Positions 1-8,980 are shown, numbered from the stretch's first letter. The stretch: 9,952 nucleotides of DNA from Chitinophaga pinensis (GCA_943323675.2 CALPIR020000079.1:1-9952); one strand, 5' to 3'. Numbers and translations are program-made. Notes: generated by a model from the letters alone, not told the origin.

Positions 1-833
1 CCCAATATCGCTTGGATTTGAGGTTGACCTGGTCCTTGAATTTGAACCATCTGGGTTAACGTTGGTCCCAATGCTGCCGTTCCATTTGGCAATGTAGTTC
101 TTGCAGTAATATTTCTTAATTGATAACTAGACGTGATTCTCTTAATTGAACTTGTTGAGTCCAATGGATTGGTATATCCATAGGCCCCATATATAGGAAA
201 TCCATCGGCTGCAAAACCAATAAGTGGTCCGTGTGTAGCAGCATTTGGAACGTAAAGTCCATCGGCTAAATAGATATTACAAATAGTTGATGAAGGAACT
301 TTTTCAACATTAAAAGCAGAAGGATTTTGATGGTGATGATAATCTGAAGTCATTGGTCCAGGGTGACCATGAGCGCAATCAAAACCAATATTTTCAAAGT
401 AAACGGCATTAGAATGCCATTGATTTAGATTATTATATGATCCTGCATCTCCTGCATTATATGCAACTGTGCCATTAATAAAAACTGCAATTACTCCGTT
501 TCCAACTGCTGTTTGGGTTGTAGCTGCCGTAGGATTTAGAGGTAGTTTTATCGTATAGTTATTATTCTCAGCTGTTTTAACCGGACCTGTTGCAAATGGC
601 CCTGTAACATAAGCAGGAATTCCAGTCGCTTTTACATACACATAATTTGTAGAATACTGAACCGACTGCACATTGGCATCAATTGTTAATGCAATTGGTG
701 TTGGATTGCCAGATAGATAATACCTTCCTTTGGTATTATTGGTATTTTGAATCCAAGAAGAAATAGCAGGATTAATTTGAGCAAACAAAGTGCTACTTGT
801 AAGGTAAAGAAGGGTAATAAGTTTGAATTTCAT
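1..833 (-). CDS. Secreted YHYH-domain protein, N-terminal part (C-terminus outside window)
   Basis: An open frame begins at the ATG at 833-831 and stays open for 277 codons to the window edge, so the C-terminus is missing. Residues 1-18 (MKFKLITLLYLTSSTLFA) look like a Sec signal peptide with likely cleavage before Q19, so the product is probably exported. A Thr/Asn/Pro-rich beta-type segment follows. From about residue 150 there is a YHYH-family (PF14240-like) region: DCAHGHPGP at 152-159, YHHHQNP at 165-171, then HGPLIGFAADGFPIYGAYGY up to about residue 220. The His/Cys-rich motifs suggest metal binding, but the family's biochemical role is not established. The name-giving motif is YHHH here rather than YHYH. 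The start is supported by the signal peptide; no Shine-Dalgarno sequence is visible. A C-terminal sorting domain could lie outside the window. Family assignment is fairly secure; function is unknown. Confidence -1.
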   Translation of the reverse strand, partial: MKFKLITLLYLTSSTLFAQINPAISSWIQNTNNTKGRYYLSGNPTPIALTIDANVQSVQYSTNYVYVKATGIPAYVTGPFATGPVKTAENNNYTIKLPLNPTAATTQTAVGNGVIAVFINGTVAYNAGDAGSYNNLNQWHSNAVYFENIGFDCAHGHPGPMTSDYHHHQNPSAFNVEKVPSSTICNIYLADGLYVPNAATHGPLIGFAADGFPIYGAYGYTNPLDSTSSIKRITSSYQLRNITARTTLPNGTAALGPTLTQMVQIQGPGQPQIQAIL

Positions 834-1476
834 TTTTGAATTATTTATTCAGCTCATCGCAAAATTGCAATGTTTGATTATTAAGACGATGGATGAAGGT
901 AAATCCTTTCTCTTAATGAAAATTTAATTGTTTTGGAATCGGGTTATTGGGTTGCCGCAGCTTTAATACAGGGAAGTAAATATGCGATATCGTATTTCAG
1001 ATAAATACATTGATATTGCTAATAAAAGAATTCAGGTAGAAAAATCCACTCTCAAGTTTAACCTGTATTAGCTCTTTGGGTGCCCTAGCGTATACTCTAA
1101 ATGAAGTCCTTTTGTCATTCACCAATGTAGGGGGGGCTTACACCAAAAAATCTAGACCGATATAAATCAGATTTGTTTCCCTTGACAAAACTAAATCTAC
1201 TCCATTTGAATCAAGAATTTAGCTAATTCTAATCCAATTTCGTTTAACGATCCCTTTATAATGCTGGCTTTGAAATTTTCTATTTATTTTATGGTAAGTC
1301 TTAGTGTATGCTTTTAAATATGATGTGTATTGTTTTTGTAGAAATAAGATGTTGGCGATTTCAGAGACAAAAACTACCACACAATACAGAACTTGATACG
1401 AAGCACAAATCGGTATTTTGCCTCTGAACCTTCAATTTCTTAAAGGAGTTAATAGAGGTTAGGCTTTTGTTTTATC
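834..1476. other. Gene-poor intergenic region, no convincing gene
   Basis: This stretch separates two minus-strand genes. No reading frame with a good start codon and recognisable product was found. The longest frame noticed is on the minus strand at 1219-1431, about 70 codons with no ATG, encoding a hydrophobic then Lys-rich peptide that resembles no family I know. A 29-codon ATG frame lies on the plus strand at about 981-1070. A seven-base G run lies near 1131-1137, and an imperfect inverted repeat (AGATTTGT with ACAAA) near 1169-1187. No clear terminator for the gene ending at 1477 is visible. It may be ordinary spacer or decayed coding sequence. Confidence -1.
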
Positions 1477-2109
1477 TTATTTTTGAGAAATGGCAACGTA
1501 CTTTTTTAATTCAGTTTGATTTTCTGCTTGTTTTATTAAAAAGTCGGCTACGTCTGCTCTATTAATTCCGCCTATATTAATCCCTTTGAATAATTTGTTT
1601 TCTATACGGTAGTTCTCTGTCAATTCTTTGTCTAGTAGCCTTCCTGGCCTCACAACTGTCCATTTCAGATCTGAATTAGTGATGATTTCTTCCATTTTAG
1701 TTTTGTCAGCATAAACGTCTTTTAAAAAGTATTTTAAAAACAGCTTTACAAGCCAGGAAACATAATTTTTACTTTCTCCAGCTCCAAATCCTGTAACAAT
1801 AAGAAATGGGATATCTATTTTGTTCTCTTTATGTATTTCCACAATTAATTTTGCAAAATCTGAAAAAAGGTTAGTAGCATCCATATTTTTGCCTGTCCCC
1901 AATGTTACAATTAGAGCATCTGCGTTTTGGATTGAATTTAATAGGTCAGATTTATTAATAGCATCACCAATTAGCATCTTTAACGATTTTTTCTCTGCTA
2001 TATTAATTTCAGATCTAGAAAGGGTCGTTATCGAATGATTTCTACTTAAACCTCTTTTTACTGTTTCTAGTCCTATTCCAGCCGAGGCTCCTATAATTGT
2101 TATGTTCAT
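1477..2109 (-). CDS. NAD(P)-binding SDR/NmrA-like family protein
   Basis: This 210-residue protein is an atypical short-chain dehydrogenase of the NAD(P)-binding (PF13460-like) type, related in build to biliverdin reductase B/YwnB-like proteins. The Rossmann glycine motif GASAGIG is at residues 7-13, directly after the first beta strand (NITII). An acidic residue follows the next strand region (GDA, 48-50). NADALIVTLGTG (62-73) fits the strand after the cofactor site. VTGFGAGES (105-113), YADKTKMEEII (133-143), WTVVRPGRL (150-158) and NRADVADFL (183-191) are the conserved downstream blocks of this group. No signal peptide is present, so it should be cytoplasmic. The length is normal for the family. 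The ATG at 2109-2107 is the natural start because the Rossmann strand begins at residue 2. The substrate cannot be told; such proteins range from flavin/biliverdin reductases to redox sensors without catalysis. Its neighbours are far away, so it is probably transcribed alone. Confidence -1.
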   Translation of the reverse strand: MNITIIGASAGIGLETVKRGLSRNHSITTLSRSEINIAEKKSLKMLIGDAINKSDLLNSIQNADALIVTLGTGKNMDATNLFSDFAKLIVEIHKENKIDIPFLIVTGFGAGESKNYVSWLVKLFLKYFLKDVYADKTKMEEIITNSDLKWTVVRPGRLLDKELTENYRIENKLFKGINIGGINRADVADFLIKQAENQTELKKYVAISQK

Positions 2110-2524
2110 TTTGCTTTTTTATTGATTTCTTTTTTGATCTTACTACCAATTTACTTTTCTGTTCAACTAATTCATGTATTTATTGCACAATATTTATTCA
2201 GCAATTCATCTAAATGAAGGTCGGCTTATGTAAGTTCAAATGTTATTTAAAGCCTAATCAATTGGATATAATATTGTTTATCGAAAGTAATCTTTGACGA
2301 AGACAATCGCAAATTGGTGGGGCGTATCAATTGCTGTCCGTGGCACACTTAACCCTACATCAGTTTTAGCTCCACTGAACTTTGTTTCTATAACCTGAAT
2401 AATTGGGCACTCGAACAAGCTTTGACTCTAAGACTAAATCTATTTCTCGATAACCGCACTTAAGAAAAAACCAACCCAAGGCGAATTCGAACAGGCTGGT
2501 ATCTAATCAACCAATAATTAGCTA
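2110..2524. other. Intergenic region with possible decayed coding sequence
   Basis: No intact gene was found. On the minus strand, two open frames overlap. One spans 2366-2506 and includes the peptide LFEFALGWFF and then YREIDLVLESK. The other spans 2278-2427 and includes IIQVIETKF and then TPHQFAIVFVKDYFR before a TAA. Neither has an ATG start, but joined by a single frameshift in the overlap (2366-2427) they would read like one protein-like sequence of about 65 to 75 residues. This could be debris of a gene lost next to tsaD or chance open frame. The rest (2110-2277) is AT-rich spacer upstream of the SDR-like gene; no consensus promoter was recognised. Confidence -1.
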
Positions 2525-3529
2525 TTACCTCGCAAAAGGAGTGGTTTCTTGGGTGGCAAAATCGCCTGCTAAGTATTTATAGTGTGCAGCCATGGCTATC
2601 ATACCCGCGTTATCTGTACAATACTGAAAATCGGGAATAAATGTTTTCCAGCCGCGTTTTTTACCTTCGTTTTCCAAAGCCAATCGCAAAGCGCTATTTG
2701 CCGAAACACCTCCTGCTAAAGCCACTTGTTTAATGGTTGTTTGTTTAGCTGCCAAGATAAGTTTCTTCATTAATTGTTTAATAATGGCCTGCTGTATACT
2801 GGCACAAATATCATTTAGGTTTTCATTAATAAAGTTAGGATTTAGCGCAATTTGTTACTGAATAAAATACAAAAACGAAGTTTTTAAACCACTAAAACTG
2901 TAATCTAAGTTGGGCATATTAGAAACAGGGAAATCATAGGCCAAAGGATTTCCACCTTTTGCATATTGATCAATTAATGGCCCACCTGGATATGGCAACC
3001 CCAATATTTTTGCCGCTTTATCAAAGGCTTCGCCTGCTGCATCATCTATGGTTTTACCTATAACTTCTTGTTCAAAGTAATTGGTTAATTTAACCAATTG
3101 GGTATGGCCACCACTTACCGTTAAGCACAAAAAAGGAAACTCAGGTTTAGGGTCATCAATAAAATGAGCTAAAATATGAGCCTGCATGTGGTGCACTGTT
3201 ATTAAAGGTAGATTTAAACTTAATGCCAATCCTTTTGCAAACGAGCAACCTACCATTAAAGAGCCTATTAATCCTGGTCCTGCGGTAAACGCAACTGCAC
3301 TTAATTGGGCAGGGGATATGCCTGCTTTTTTTAATGCCACATCAACCAAAGGTAATATGTTTTGCTGATGTGCACGCGAAGCTAATTCGGGCACAACACC
3401 TCCATATTGTTCATGCACTTGTTGCCCTGCCACAAGATTACTTAGTACTTTTCCGTTATTTATTACTGCAACTGATGTATCATCGCATGATGACTCAATG
3501 GCTAATATGGTAATATTTGTTTGGTTCAA
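2525..3529 (-). pseudogene. tsaD: tRNA t6A threonylcarbamoyltransferase TsaD, interrupted by one in-frame stop
   Basis: TsaD (Kae1/YgjD family, cytoplasmic) transfers threonylcarbamoyl from threonylcarbamoyl-AMP to A37 of ANN-decoding tRNAs, together with TsaB and TsaE. The frame runs 334 codons plus a terminal TAA, the normal family length, but codon 225 is TAA (2857-2855). Before it are ILAIESSCDDTS (8-19), the HHMQAH metal-site block (113-118, with H114 and H118 as likely ligands), SGGHTQL (139-145) and GEAFDKAAKILGLPYPGGP (166-184). After it, in the same frame, are NENLNDICASIQQAI, GGVSAN (273-278) and CTDNAGMIAMA (304-314, with D306 the last metal ligand). No indel is needed, and all key residues survive. 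If termination occurs at codon 225, the product lacks the C-terminal third and should be inactive. The ATG at codon 254 is unlikely to give a working piece. The start is a TTG at 3529; no in-frame ATG lies between it and an upstream stop. Identity is certain; whether the break is biological or a sequencing error is open. Confidence -1.
2855..2857 (-). other. In-frame TAA interrupting tsaD
   Basis: The minus-strand codon 225 of tsaD reads TAA between two CAA (Gln) codons, in the loop after SFSGLKTSFLYFIQ. The downstream frame continues in register with conserved TsaD sequence to the normal end. One base change from a sense codon such as AAA or CAA would explain it. TAA is the ordinary terminator of the other complete genes in this window, which argues against general recoding of TAA. 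Confidence -1.
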
Positions 3530-3550
3530 AATTTGTAATGCTTATTTTTG
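3520..3550 (+). promoter_or_regulatory. Bacteroidota-type promoter for tamB (TTTG-N19-TATTTTTG)
   Basis: TTTG at 3520-3523, a 19-base spacer and TATTTTTG at 3543-3550 match the Bacteroidota -33/-7 consensus (TTTG, TAnnTTTG) exactly. Transcription would start near 3554-3558, leaving a leader of only some 6-10 bases before the TTG start at 3564. The -33 element lies just inside the first codons of tsaD on the other strand, so the two divergent genes share very little regulatory space. The match is seen in the sequence; activity is inferred. Confidence -1.
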
Positions 3551-3563
3551 CTAACATACCCAT

Positions 3564-6500
3564 TTGCGTATTATAAAATACATATCTGTTACACTGCTGC
3601 TTTTGCTCATGCTTTTGCTTGGTACCACTTATGCATTATTCCATAGCAATTCATTTCAAAATTGGTTAACAGGTAAACTAGGTAATTATTTAAGTGCGCA
3701 ATTTAAAACTAAAATTAGTATTGGGCACATTAACTACAAACCTTTACAAACTTTTGAGTTGGAGCAAGTGTTTTTTGGCGACAACAAAAACGATACGTTA
3801 TTTTATGTAGGAAAACTTAATTTCGAATTGGCAGGTTTCAAATTGGATTCATCGCAGTTTAGATTAAGTAATGTAAAAGTGAGTGATGCCTATTGTAATT
3901 TAAAAGTATACGAGGACAGCACCTTTAACATTGATGTGCTTTTTAATATTCTTGACCCTAATGATACTTTACCAAGCGTTGGGCCTCCTTTTACGCTTCA
4001 TTTTGATCATGTTACACTCGAAAACGCTCGCTTTAGGTTTGTAAATAAAATAGATACTTCAACCTGGGGTAAAGCATTTGCCCCTAATAACCAATATTTT
4101 TATAACGTTAATGCAACTGCAGATGATTTTTATATCATTGAAGATTCACTGCATTTTGTTATTAAACACCTTGATTTAAAGGAGCGTTCTGGCTTTAAAG
4201 CAAATCACATTCAAAGCATTGCTACCATTTCGCCAAGCTGCATGTTGTTTGATAGCTTGTTGCTGCGCACCCCATATACCACCGCTGGTAATTTCTTTGG
4301 AATGCGGTATAAGGATTACGATGCTTTTGATCATTTTTATGATGATGTAAAATTGAATATTAAACTCACCCCATCGGTTGTAGATTTAAAAGATGTTGCC
4401 TTTTTTGCCGAAGCACTTACCGATTTCCCCTATAAATTTAAAGTAAAAGGAACTGCAGACGGAACGGTGGGTAATTTAAGTTTAAATAACCTAGATGTAA
4501 GGTTTGGACAGACTGGAGTGTTTAAAGGTTCGGCTGATTTAAATGGTATGCCCGATATGGAAAATACATTTATATCGGCTGACGTAAGACAAATTTTAGT
4601 AACAAAAAACGATTTAGAATACTTGGCACAAATGCCATTAGCCAGTGAACTGTCTAAGCTTGGCCTTATTCAGTTTAAGGGACAATACACTGGATTTTAT
4701 AAAGACTTTGTTGCTTACGGCAAATTTAACACCGCATTGGGCGATTGTTCAACCGATTTAAATATGAAAATTGGTGAAGAAGAAGATGCTTATGCTTATT
4801 CGGGTAAGTTAGATTTACGCGATTTTAATTTGGGGGGATTACTAAACCAAAATTTACTGGGTAAATTTAGTGCTGTTACCAATATATCTGGTAAAGGTTT
4901 TGACTTTAAAACCATGACTGCCGAGTTTAATGCTGATATTACCTATTTTGATTTTTATGGCTATCAATACCAAAATTTAACGATAGCAGGCAATTTAAAT
5001 AGCCAATTGATTTCGGCTGATTTGTTGGTAGATGATGCAAATTTAAATTTGCGTTTTAGCGGTGATATCGATTTAACTGAAAATATTACTGAATATAATT
5101 TTGAAGCAAAGGTTCGTCATGCCAACTTGCAACCACTTGGTTTTGATACAGCAGACTTAACCGTTAATGCAGATGCTGATATCAATTTTGCCTTTAAAGA
5201 TTTGGATCGAAATAAAGGCCAAATAAACATAACAGATTTAAGCATTGCTAAAAATGAAGACCTTTATGGAATTAAACAAATCTTTATAAACGCGGAAATC
5301 AACAACGGAAAACGTTCCTTGCAACTTAAAACAGATAATATTGATGCTGAAATTAAAGGAGCGTTTAACTTATTGGCATTGGGCCATGCAAAAGATGTAG
5401 CCCTTCATCAACTTATCCCTGAGTATTTTAAAAAGCCTGCAGTTAATGCCAGGCAAAAGGAAAATTTTGAAGTGTCGCTACAAGTAAAAACACTGTATCC
5501 TTTTAATGAACTTTACTTTCCTGATATAGAGTTGCGTAATACTCAATTTAAAGGGGCATTTAATGAAAACAATCAACAATGGTATGCAAATGCTTACTTT
5601 GGAGGTTTGCGCTATGGCAAAACCAACATACGTGGTGTCACACTAAAACACACTAAAAATGCTGGTGATGGAGCAGAAATACTGACATCATTTAATAGCT
5701 TGTTAGTAAACGATACGCTTTATGCAAAAGATGCCGCAATAAAAATAACCCAACATAAAAACACGGCAGATATTAACTTAATAGTAAAAGACAGCAACAG
5801 TTTATTTACTACCAATACCTTGGCTAATGTTACCTTTACCGATGGTAAAATAAACATGGTTTTTGATTACAGTAAGTTTAAATTTAGATCGGGCGATTTT
5901 GAATTGCGTAAAGGAAGTTCGCTTTGTTACAGTAATTTAGGACTTGATTTTACTGGGTTTTACCTTACACGTAACACCACCGAAACCATTCTTGTAAACG
6001 GTGTTTATGGTTTCAACTCAACCCATAATATGCTTGTTGATGCATCAAACATTCGATTAAACTTAATTAACGATTTAATTCCTCAACTTACCATTAAAAC
6101 AGATGGATTACTAAATGGCAATGTGACCATATCTACCAAAAATAGTGGCTTAGTAATTGGTGGAGATGCTACGCTAACCGACCTTTCATTAGATAAAGAT
6201 ACCCTTGGCGACTTCAGGCTATTAAGCAGTTATGCCGATGATCAAAATCGCTTGATGGCATTTATAAAATCTGTTAAAGGGAAATTACGTAACTTAGAAA
6301 TAGGTGGTTACTACGATTTAAGTCGGAAAAATGATGCGTTAAATTTTACCGTTAATATTGATGAATCTGATATTACCTCTTTTCAAGCATTTGTTAAAGA
6401 TTACATCAAACTTTTAAGCGGAAACATACGCGTTAGTGGCCAACTTTCTGGAAGTATTGAAAAACCTGAATTTGATTGTAATGTTGATTTTATGGGAGTA

Positions 6501-7952
6501 ACTCTCATGGTAGATTACCTTAAAACCATCTATTCTTTTAGCACATCGGTAAATATTAATGAACAACAATTTACCATCAACCCAACCGAAGTTAGGGATA
6601 TAAACGACCACAGGGGAACACTATCAGGGGTTATTACACACAACAGTTTTTCTAACTTTAATACCAACCTTGTTTTTAATAACTTAAAAGATTTTCAGTT
6701 GCTAAACACAGGATCAAAAGACAACGATTTGTTTTATGGCAAAGCATATGCTGATGGAAGTTTAACCCTTAAAGGCCCTTTTTCTGATTTGTTGTTGGAT
6801 GCCAAATTTACTGGTAAGCAAGGAACTGTAATTAATATACCGCTTAGTACCAGTTATGGTGACGGTGAAGATGGGTTGATTCACTTTATAAGTAGAGATT
6901 CTACTCCAGCCAATACTGATTATAAACGATCTGGAACACTTAGTGGTTTTGCAATAAATTGCATGTTACATGTAACCAAGGCATCAGAAATTAATATTGT
7001 TCTTGATGAACAACAAGGCGATAAAATAAGAGGCAGGGGTAATGGTGATATTAAACTTGAACTTACCCGCAGTGGTCAGTTTAATATGTTTGGTGAAGTA
7101 GAGGTGGATGAAGGTGATTATAAGTTTACGGCCATGAACCTATTTACCAAGAAATTTACACTTAAGCCAGGAGGTAAAATTAGTTGGACAGGAGACCCAA
7201 TAGCTGGACAAATGAATATAGTAGGTGCCTATAATGTTCGAACCACGGTTGCTGATATTGTTGCTGGAGCTACCAACGATGAAAGAGAATCTCTAAAACA
7301 ACAACGTATTCCTGTAGAGTGTTTGCTTTATGTTAAGGGTAGTTTGCTAAATCCTGATATAAAATTTGATATGAATATATCTGATGTGAGCGGCTCGTTA
7401 CCTGGCAATACCGTGTCTGAGTTGCAAAATACCTTAAGGGTGTGGAGAAACGAAAACGACTTAATGACGCAACAAGTAATAAGTTTAATGTTGTTTGGCC
7501 GCTTTACGCCAACCAACGTTCAAAATTCTACAGGGCCAACTAATTTATCAGCAGGGGTAAACAACACATTAAGCGGTTTTGTATCAGCCCAAGCTACAAA
7601 TTTTATACAGCAGCTTATTCCTGGTTTAGATGTAAATGTTGATTACCACACTGGAAACGAAAGTGTGCGTGGACGTACCATTGTATCGGCTTCAAAACGT
7701 ATTTTAGATAACCGATTAGAGATACAAGCCAGTATAGATCCAATTAACACGTACCAAAACTTCTTAACCCAGTATAACCTTACACGCAGTGGAAACCTTA
7801 AAGCCAAAGCTTTTTCACGAGCTCAACTAGATCCAATTTACAACAGAAACATCAATACAAACGGTGTGGGTTTATACTACCGAAAAGAGTTTGATAGTTT
7901 CAGCAACTTGTTTACCCCTAAAAACAAAAAGGTAAATAATGTGGTGCAATAA
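3564..7952 (+). CDS. tamB: TamB homologue, translocation/assembly module protein (DUF490 C-terminus)
   Basis: This 1462-residue protein has the build of TamB, an AsmA-like inner-membrane-anchored protein that spans the periplasm and helps outer-membrane assembly or lipid transport. Residues about 6-28 are a Leu-rich hydrophobic anchor (TLLLLLMLLLGTTYALF). Next is an AsmA-like N-terminal segment (about 29-120) ending in repeated amphipathic strands, then roughly 1000 residues of beta-rich repeats with many NLxxxxFSGDxDL-like strands. The DUF490/TamB C-terminal domain covers about 1000-1450 and includes GDIKLELTRSGQFNMFGEVE (about 1159-1178), KPGGKISWTGDPIAG, LMTQQVISLMLFGRF (about 1300) and the final GVGLYYRKEFDSF. 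The length fits Bacteroidota homologues. No ATG is available between the upstream in-frame TAA (3552-3554) and the hydrophobic segment, so TTG at 3564 is the best start, and the promoter at 3520-3550 fits it. The gene ends in tandem TAA TAA. A TamA/TamL-type outer-membrane partner is not in the window. Assignment is confident; cargo is unknown. Confidence -1.
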   Translation: MRIIKYISVTLLLLLMLLLGTTYALFHSNSFQNWLTGKLGNYLSAQFKTKISIGHINYKPLQTFELEQVFFGDNKNDTLFYVGKLNFELAGFKLDSSQFRLSNVKVSDAYCNLKVYEDSTFNIDVLFNILDPNDTLPSVGPPFTLHFDHVTLENARFRFVNKIDTSTWGKAFAPNNQYFYNVNATADDFYIIEDSLHFVIKHLDLKERSGFKANHIQSIATISPSCMLFDSLLLRTPYTTAGNFFGMRYKDYDAFDHFYDDVKLNIKLTPSVVDLKDVAFFAEALTDFPYKFKVKGTADGTVGNLSLNNLDVRFGQTGVFKGSADLNGMPDMENTFISADVRQILVTKNDLEYLAQMPLASELSKLGLIQFKGQYTGFYKDFVAYGKFNTALGDCSTDLNMKIGEEEDAYAYSGKLDLRDFNLGGLLNQNLLGKFSAVTNISGKGFDFKTMTAEFNADITYFDFYGYQYQNLTIAGNLNSQLISADLLVDDANLNLRFSGDIDLTENITEYNFEAKVRHANLQPLGFDTADLTVNADADINFAFKDLDRNKGQINITDLSIAKNEDLYGIKQIFINAEINNGKRSLQLKTDNIDAEIKGAFNLLALGHAKDVALHQLIPEYFKKPAVNARQKENFEVSLQVKTLYPFNELYFPDIELRNTQFKGAFNENNQQWYANAYFGGLRYGKTNIRGVTLKHTKNAGDGAEILTSFNSLLVNDTLYAKDAAIKITQHKNTADINLIVKDSNSLFTTNTLANVTFTDGKINMVFDYSKFKFRSGDFELRKGSSLCYSNLGLDFTGFYLTRNTTETILVNGVYGFNSTHNMLVDASNIRLNLINDLIPQLTIKTDGLLNGNVTISTKNSGLVIGGDATLTDLSLDKDTLGDFRLLSSYADDQNRLMAFIKSVKGKLRNLEIGGYYDLSRKNDALNFTVNIDESDITSFQAFVKDYIKLLSGNIRVSGQLSGSIEKPEFDCNVDFMGVTLMVDYLKTIYSFSTSVNINEQQFTINPTEVRDINDHRGTLSGVITHNSFSNFNTNLVFNNLKDFQLLNTGSKDNDLFYGKAYADGSLTLKGPFSDLLLDAKFTGKQGTVINIPLSTSYGDGEDGLIHFISRDSTPANTDYKRSGTLSGFAINCMLHVTKASEINIVLDEQQGDKIRGRGNGDIKLELTRSGQFNMFGEVEVDEGDYKFTAMNLFTKKFTLKPGGKISWTGDPIAGQMNIVGAYNVRTTVADIVAGATNDERESLKQQRIPVECLLYVKGSLLNPDIKFDMNISDVSGSLPGNTVSELQNTLRVWRNENDLMTQQVISLMLFGRFTPTNVQNSTGPTNLSAGVNNTLSGFVSAQATNFIQQLIPGLDVNVDYHTGNESVRGRTIVSASKRILDNRLEIQASIDPINTYQNFLTQYNLTRSGNLKAKAFSRAQLDPIYNRNINTNGVGLYYRKEFDSFSNLFTPKNKKVNNVVQ

Positions 7953-8026
7953 TAAATACAACCTAAATTTTATTAAAATTGCATGCTTAGTTATCCTATT
8001 GGTATTAAGAAAATAATTAACACAAC

Positions 8027-8980
8027 ATGAGTAAAGCAGGAATTCCATCGGTAAACTTAACCGACTTTATTAGTGGCGATGCCCAACAGAAAAATGCATT
8101 TGTGCAAGAACTGGGTAAAGCATACGAAGACATCGGTTTTGTTGCCGTAAAAGGTCATTTTTTAAATGACGAGTTAAGTAATAATTTATACGAACAAGTA
8201 AAGCAGTTTTATGCTTTAAGCAATGATAAAAAAGAAGCCTACGAGGTACCCGGACTAGCAGGCCAACGTGGGTATACCAGCTTTGGCAGAGAGCATGCAA
8301 AAGGTAGAACCGAAGGCGATTTAAAAGAATTTTGGCAGTTTGGGCAGTGGGTTGATGATGGTGATGTTGTTAAGGCAGAGTATCCTGATAATGTCTCGGT
8401 AAATGAACTTCCAGAGTTTAATATTTTGGGTAAGGAAGCATACAAACGTTTAGAAGAAACAGGTAAACACATGTTACGTGCCATTGCCTTGTATTTAAAC
8501 TTAGACGAATTTTATTTTGACGAAAAGATACACAATGGCAACAGCATTTTAAGGGCCATACATTACCCGCCAATAGAAAACGAACCAAAGAGTGCAGTTC
8601 GTGCAGCAGAACACGAAGACATTAATTTAATAACGCTATTAATGGGCGCATCTGCTGAAGGTTTAGAGGTATTAAACAAGCAAAACGAATGGGTAGCCAT
8701 AACGGCATTGCCAGATCAGTTGGTGGTAAATGTGGGCGATATGTTGCAACGTTTAACCAATAATAAATTAAAATCTACAACACACCGTGTGGTAAATCCA
8801 CCACCCGAAAAATGGGGTACATCGCGTTACAGCATTCCTTTTTTCCTGCATCCTAAAAGTAGCATGAAATTAGATTGTTTGCCTAGTTGTGTTACCAACG
8901 AAAATCCAGTGCACTACACGCCAATACATGCAGGCGAGTATTTAGATGAACGTTTAAGAGAAATAGGACTAAAGAAATAA
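8027..8980 (+). CDS. 2-oxoglutarate/Fe(II)-dependent oxygenase, isopenicillin N synthase family
   Basis: A 317-residue cytoplasmic non-haem iron oxygenase. The N-terminal DIOX_N-like region (about 5-115) begins IPSVNLTDFISG and contains YEDIGFVAVKGH (33-44) and LAGQRGYTSFGREHAKG (77-93). The C-terminal 2OG-FeII_Oxy jelly-roll core carries the iron facial triad H196-x-D198 (in AAEHEDINLITLL) and H253 (in STTHRVV). R267 and S269 (RYSIPFF) form the RxS motif expected to bind the 2-oxoglutarate carboxylate. All catalytic residues are present and the length is normal, so it should be active. The ATG at 8027 is the start because the family's first conserved block follows at residue 5; no Shine-Dalgarno sequence is visible. 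The gene lies 74 bases after tamB on the same strand, with no good TAnnTTTG promoter between, so it may be cotranscribed; an intrinsic terminator follows it. The substrate is unknown. The family covers antibiotic, ethylene and small-molecule hydroxylation or oxidation enzymes, and in Bacteroidota it often occurs as a solitary gene. Confidence -1.
   Translation: MSKAGIPSVNLTDFISGDAQQKNAFVQELGKAYEDIGFVAVKGHFLNDELSNNLYEQVKQFYALSNDKKEAYEVPGLAGQRGYTSFGREHAKGRTEGDLKEFWQFGQWVDDGDVVKAEYPDNVSVNELPEFNILGKEAYKRLEETGKHMLRAIALYLNLDEFYFDEKIHNGNSILRAIHYPPIENEPKSAVRAAEHEDINLITLLMGASAEGLEVLNKQNEWVAITALPDQLVVNVGDMLQRLTNNKLKSTTHRVVNPPPEKWGTSRYSIPFFLHPKSSMKLDCLPSCVTNENPVHYTPIHAGEYLDERLREIGLKK

Noticed and set aside
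981..1070. 29-codon ATG frame on the plus strand
   Set aside because: Too short, no recognisable motif, promoter or partner.
1820..2038. 72-codon plus-strand frame inside the SDR-like gene
   Set aside because: It lies wholly antisense to a gene with clear Rossmann motifs and encodes nothing recognisable.
2405..2500. Possible tRNA fragment, from TTCGA-like T-loop sequences near 2411 and 2485
   Set aside because: No acceptor, D-arm or anticodon stem could be fitted on either strand.
3186..3368. 60-codon plus-strand frame inside tsaD
   Set aside because: Antisense to conserved TsaD blocks; a shadow frame.
3538..3576. ATG at 3538 as an alternative start for tamB
   Set aside because: It is out of frame with tamB and ends at TAA after 12 codons.
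6414..6611. Minus-strand frames within tamB (also 7328-7516)
   Set aside because: Both are short and antisense to a continuous 1462-codon gene with convincing TamB features.
8070..8484. Two minus-strand frames within the oxygenase gene
   Set aside because: They overlap each other and are antisense to a gene with full catalytic motifs.
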